A program made the position numbers and the translations under genes. Below, in pieces: positions 5,556 through 5,610 of a stretch of 5,610 nucleotides of DNA; the stretch's first letter is position 1; the number at the start of each line of letters is the position of its first letter. The DNA comes from Gemmatimonadota bacterium. GTDB taxonomy: Bacteria; Gemmatimonadota; Gemmatimonadetes; Palauibacterales; Palauibacteraceae. The notes under the pieces are model-generated. The model searched no databases, was not told the DNA's origin, and saw nothing but the letters and a program-made list of their open reading frames with translations. Where the stretch lies: contig JAMJQV010000190.1 of NCBI GenBank assembly GCA_023554435.1, positions 1 to 5,610 on the forward strand, read 5' to 3'.

Positions 5556-5610
5556 ATGGGACGAGGGCGTCGGGACATCGCACGAGGTAAGCCGCTGCTA
5601 CGAATGGCGT
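5556..5610 (+). CDS. possible start of a downstream gene, cut by the window end
   Basis: ATG 5556 opens a frame with no stop before the window ends (18 codons, beginning MGRGRRDIARGKPLLRMA). A GGAGGG at 5541-5546 lies 9 nt upstream, and the gap from the channel stop is 40 nt, so it could be co-transcribed. Against it, only 10 of 18 codons end in G or C, weaker than the neighbouring genes. The spacing of MG(K/R)G and RGK at residues 1-4 and 10-12 faintly recalls the tiny ribosomal protein bTHX, but the residues after RGK do not match, so I make no assignment. Confidence 0.3.
   Translation, partial: MGRGRRDIARGKPLLRMA

Noticed and set aside
3719..5578. 619-codon open frame antisense to the channel gene
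   Set aside because: Long antisense frames are expected opposite GC-rich genes. Its translation has no signal or domain logic, and the + strand frame is an unmistakable MscS channel.
1..5610. CRISPR array, tRNA, rRNA, insertion sequence or phage genes
   Set aside because: No regularly spaced repeats, cloverleaf-like sequence, transposase motif or terminal inverted repeats were seen on either strand.

Overview
This is a GC-rich bacterial window. The lipoprotein signal peptide, the signal-peptide-bearing mechanosensitive channel with a large exported domain and the nucleotide-transporter-like protein suggest a diderm (Gram-negative-type) bacterium from a high-GC, poorly cultured lineage such as Gemmatimonadota or Acidobacteriota. 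That placement is inference from overall protein flavour; there is no rRNA or marker gene here to fix it.

Layout from left to right. (1) Positions 1-360 hold the 3' part of a rhodanese-type thiosulfate sulfurtransferase on the + strand, with an intact catalytic loop. (2) Its end overlaps by 58 bp the convergent end of a two-gene minus-strand operon. The operon is read from about 2649 leftwards: an Npt1/Npt2 (Tlc, ATP/ADP translocase-like) transporter, then after 19 nt a polytopic membrane protein of unknown function. (3) The region 2650-3036 is mostly intergenic. It holds a candidate -10 element for the operon, two small inverted repeats, and a 59-codon Pro/Arg-rich reading frame with a good ribosome binding site (2825-3004, +). 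(4) A short lipoprotein gene of unrecognised family lies on the minus strand (3037-3648). (5) A 175-bp divergent intergenic region with a 17-bp interrupted palindrome follows. (6) An MscS-family mechanosensitive channel with a signal peptide and a roughly 270-residue N-terminal exported domain lies on the + strand (3824-5515). (7) The window ends just inside a possible further + strand gene (5556 onward).

How the parts relate. The transporter and the unknown membrane protein are very probably co-transcribed. The lipoprotein and the channel are divergently transcribed from one shared upstream region, so co-regulation in the cell envelope is possible but not shown. The sulfurtransferase appears functionally unrelated. 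I see no mobile element, CRISPR array, tRNA or rRNA. I do not see a clearly new multi-gene system. The most interesting items are the transporter with its unknown membrane partner, the unrecorded small Pro/Arg-rich frame, and the channel whose predicted pore-seal positions are phenylalanines.
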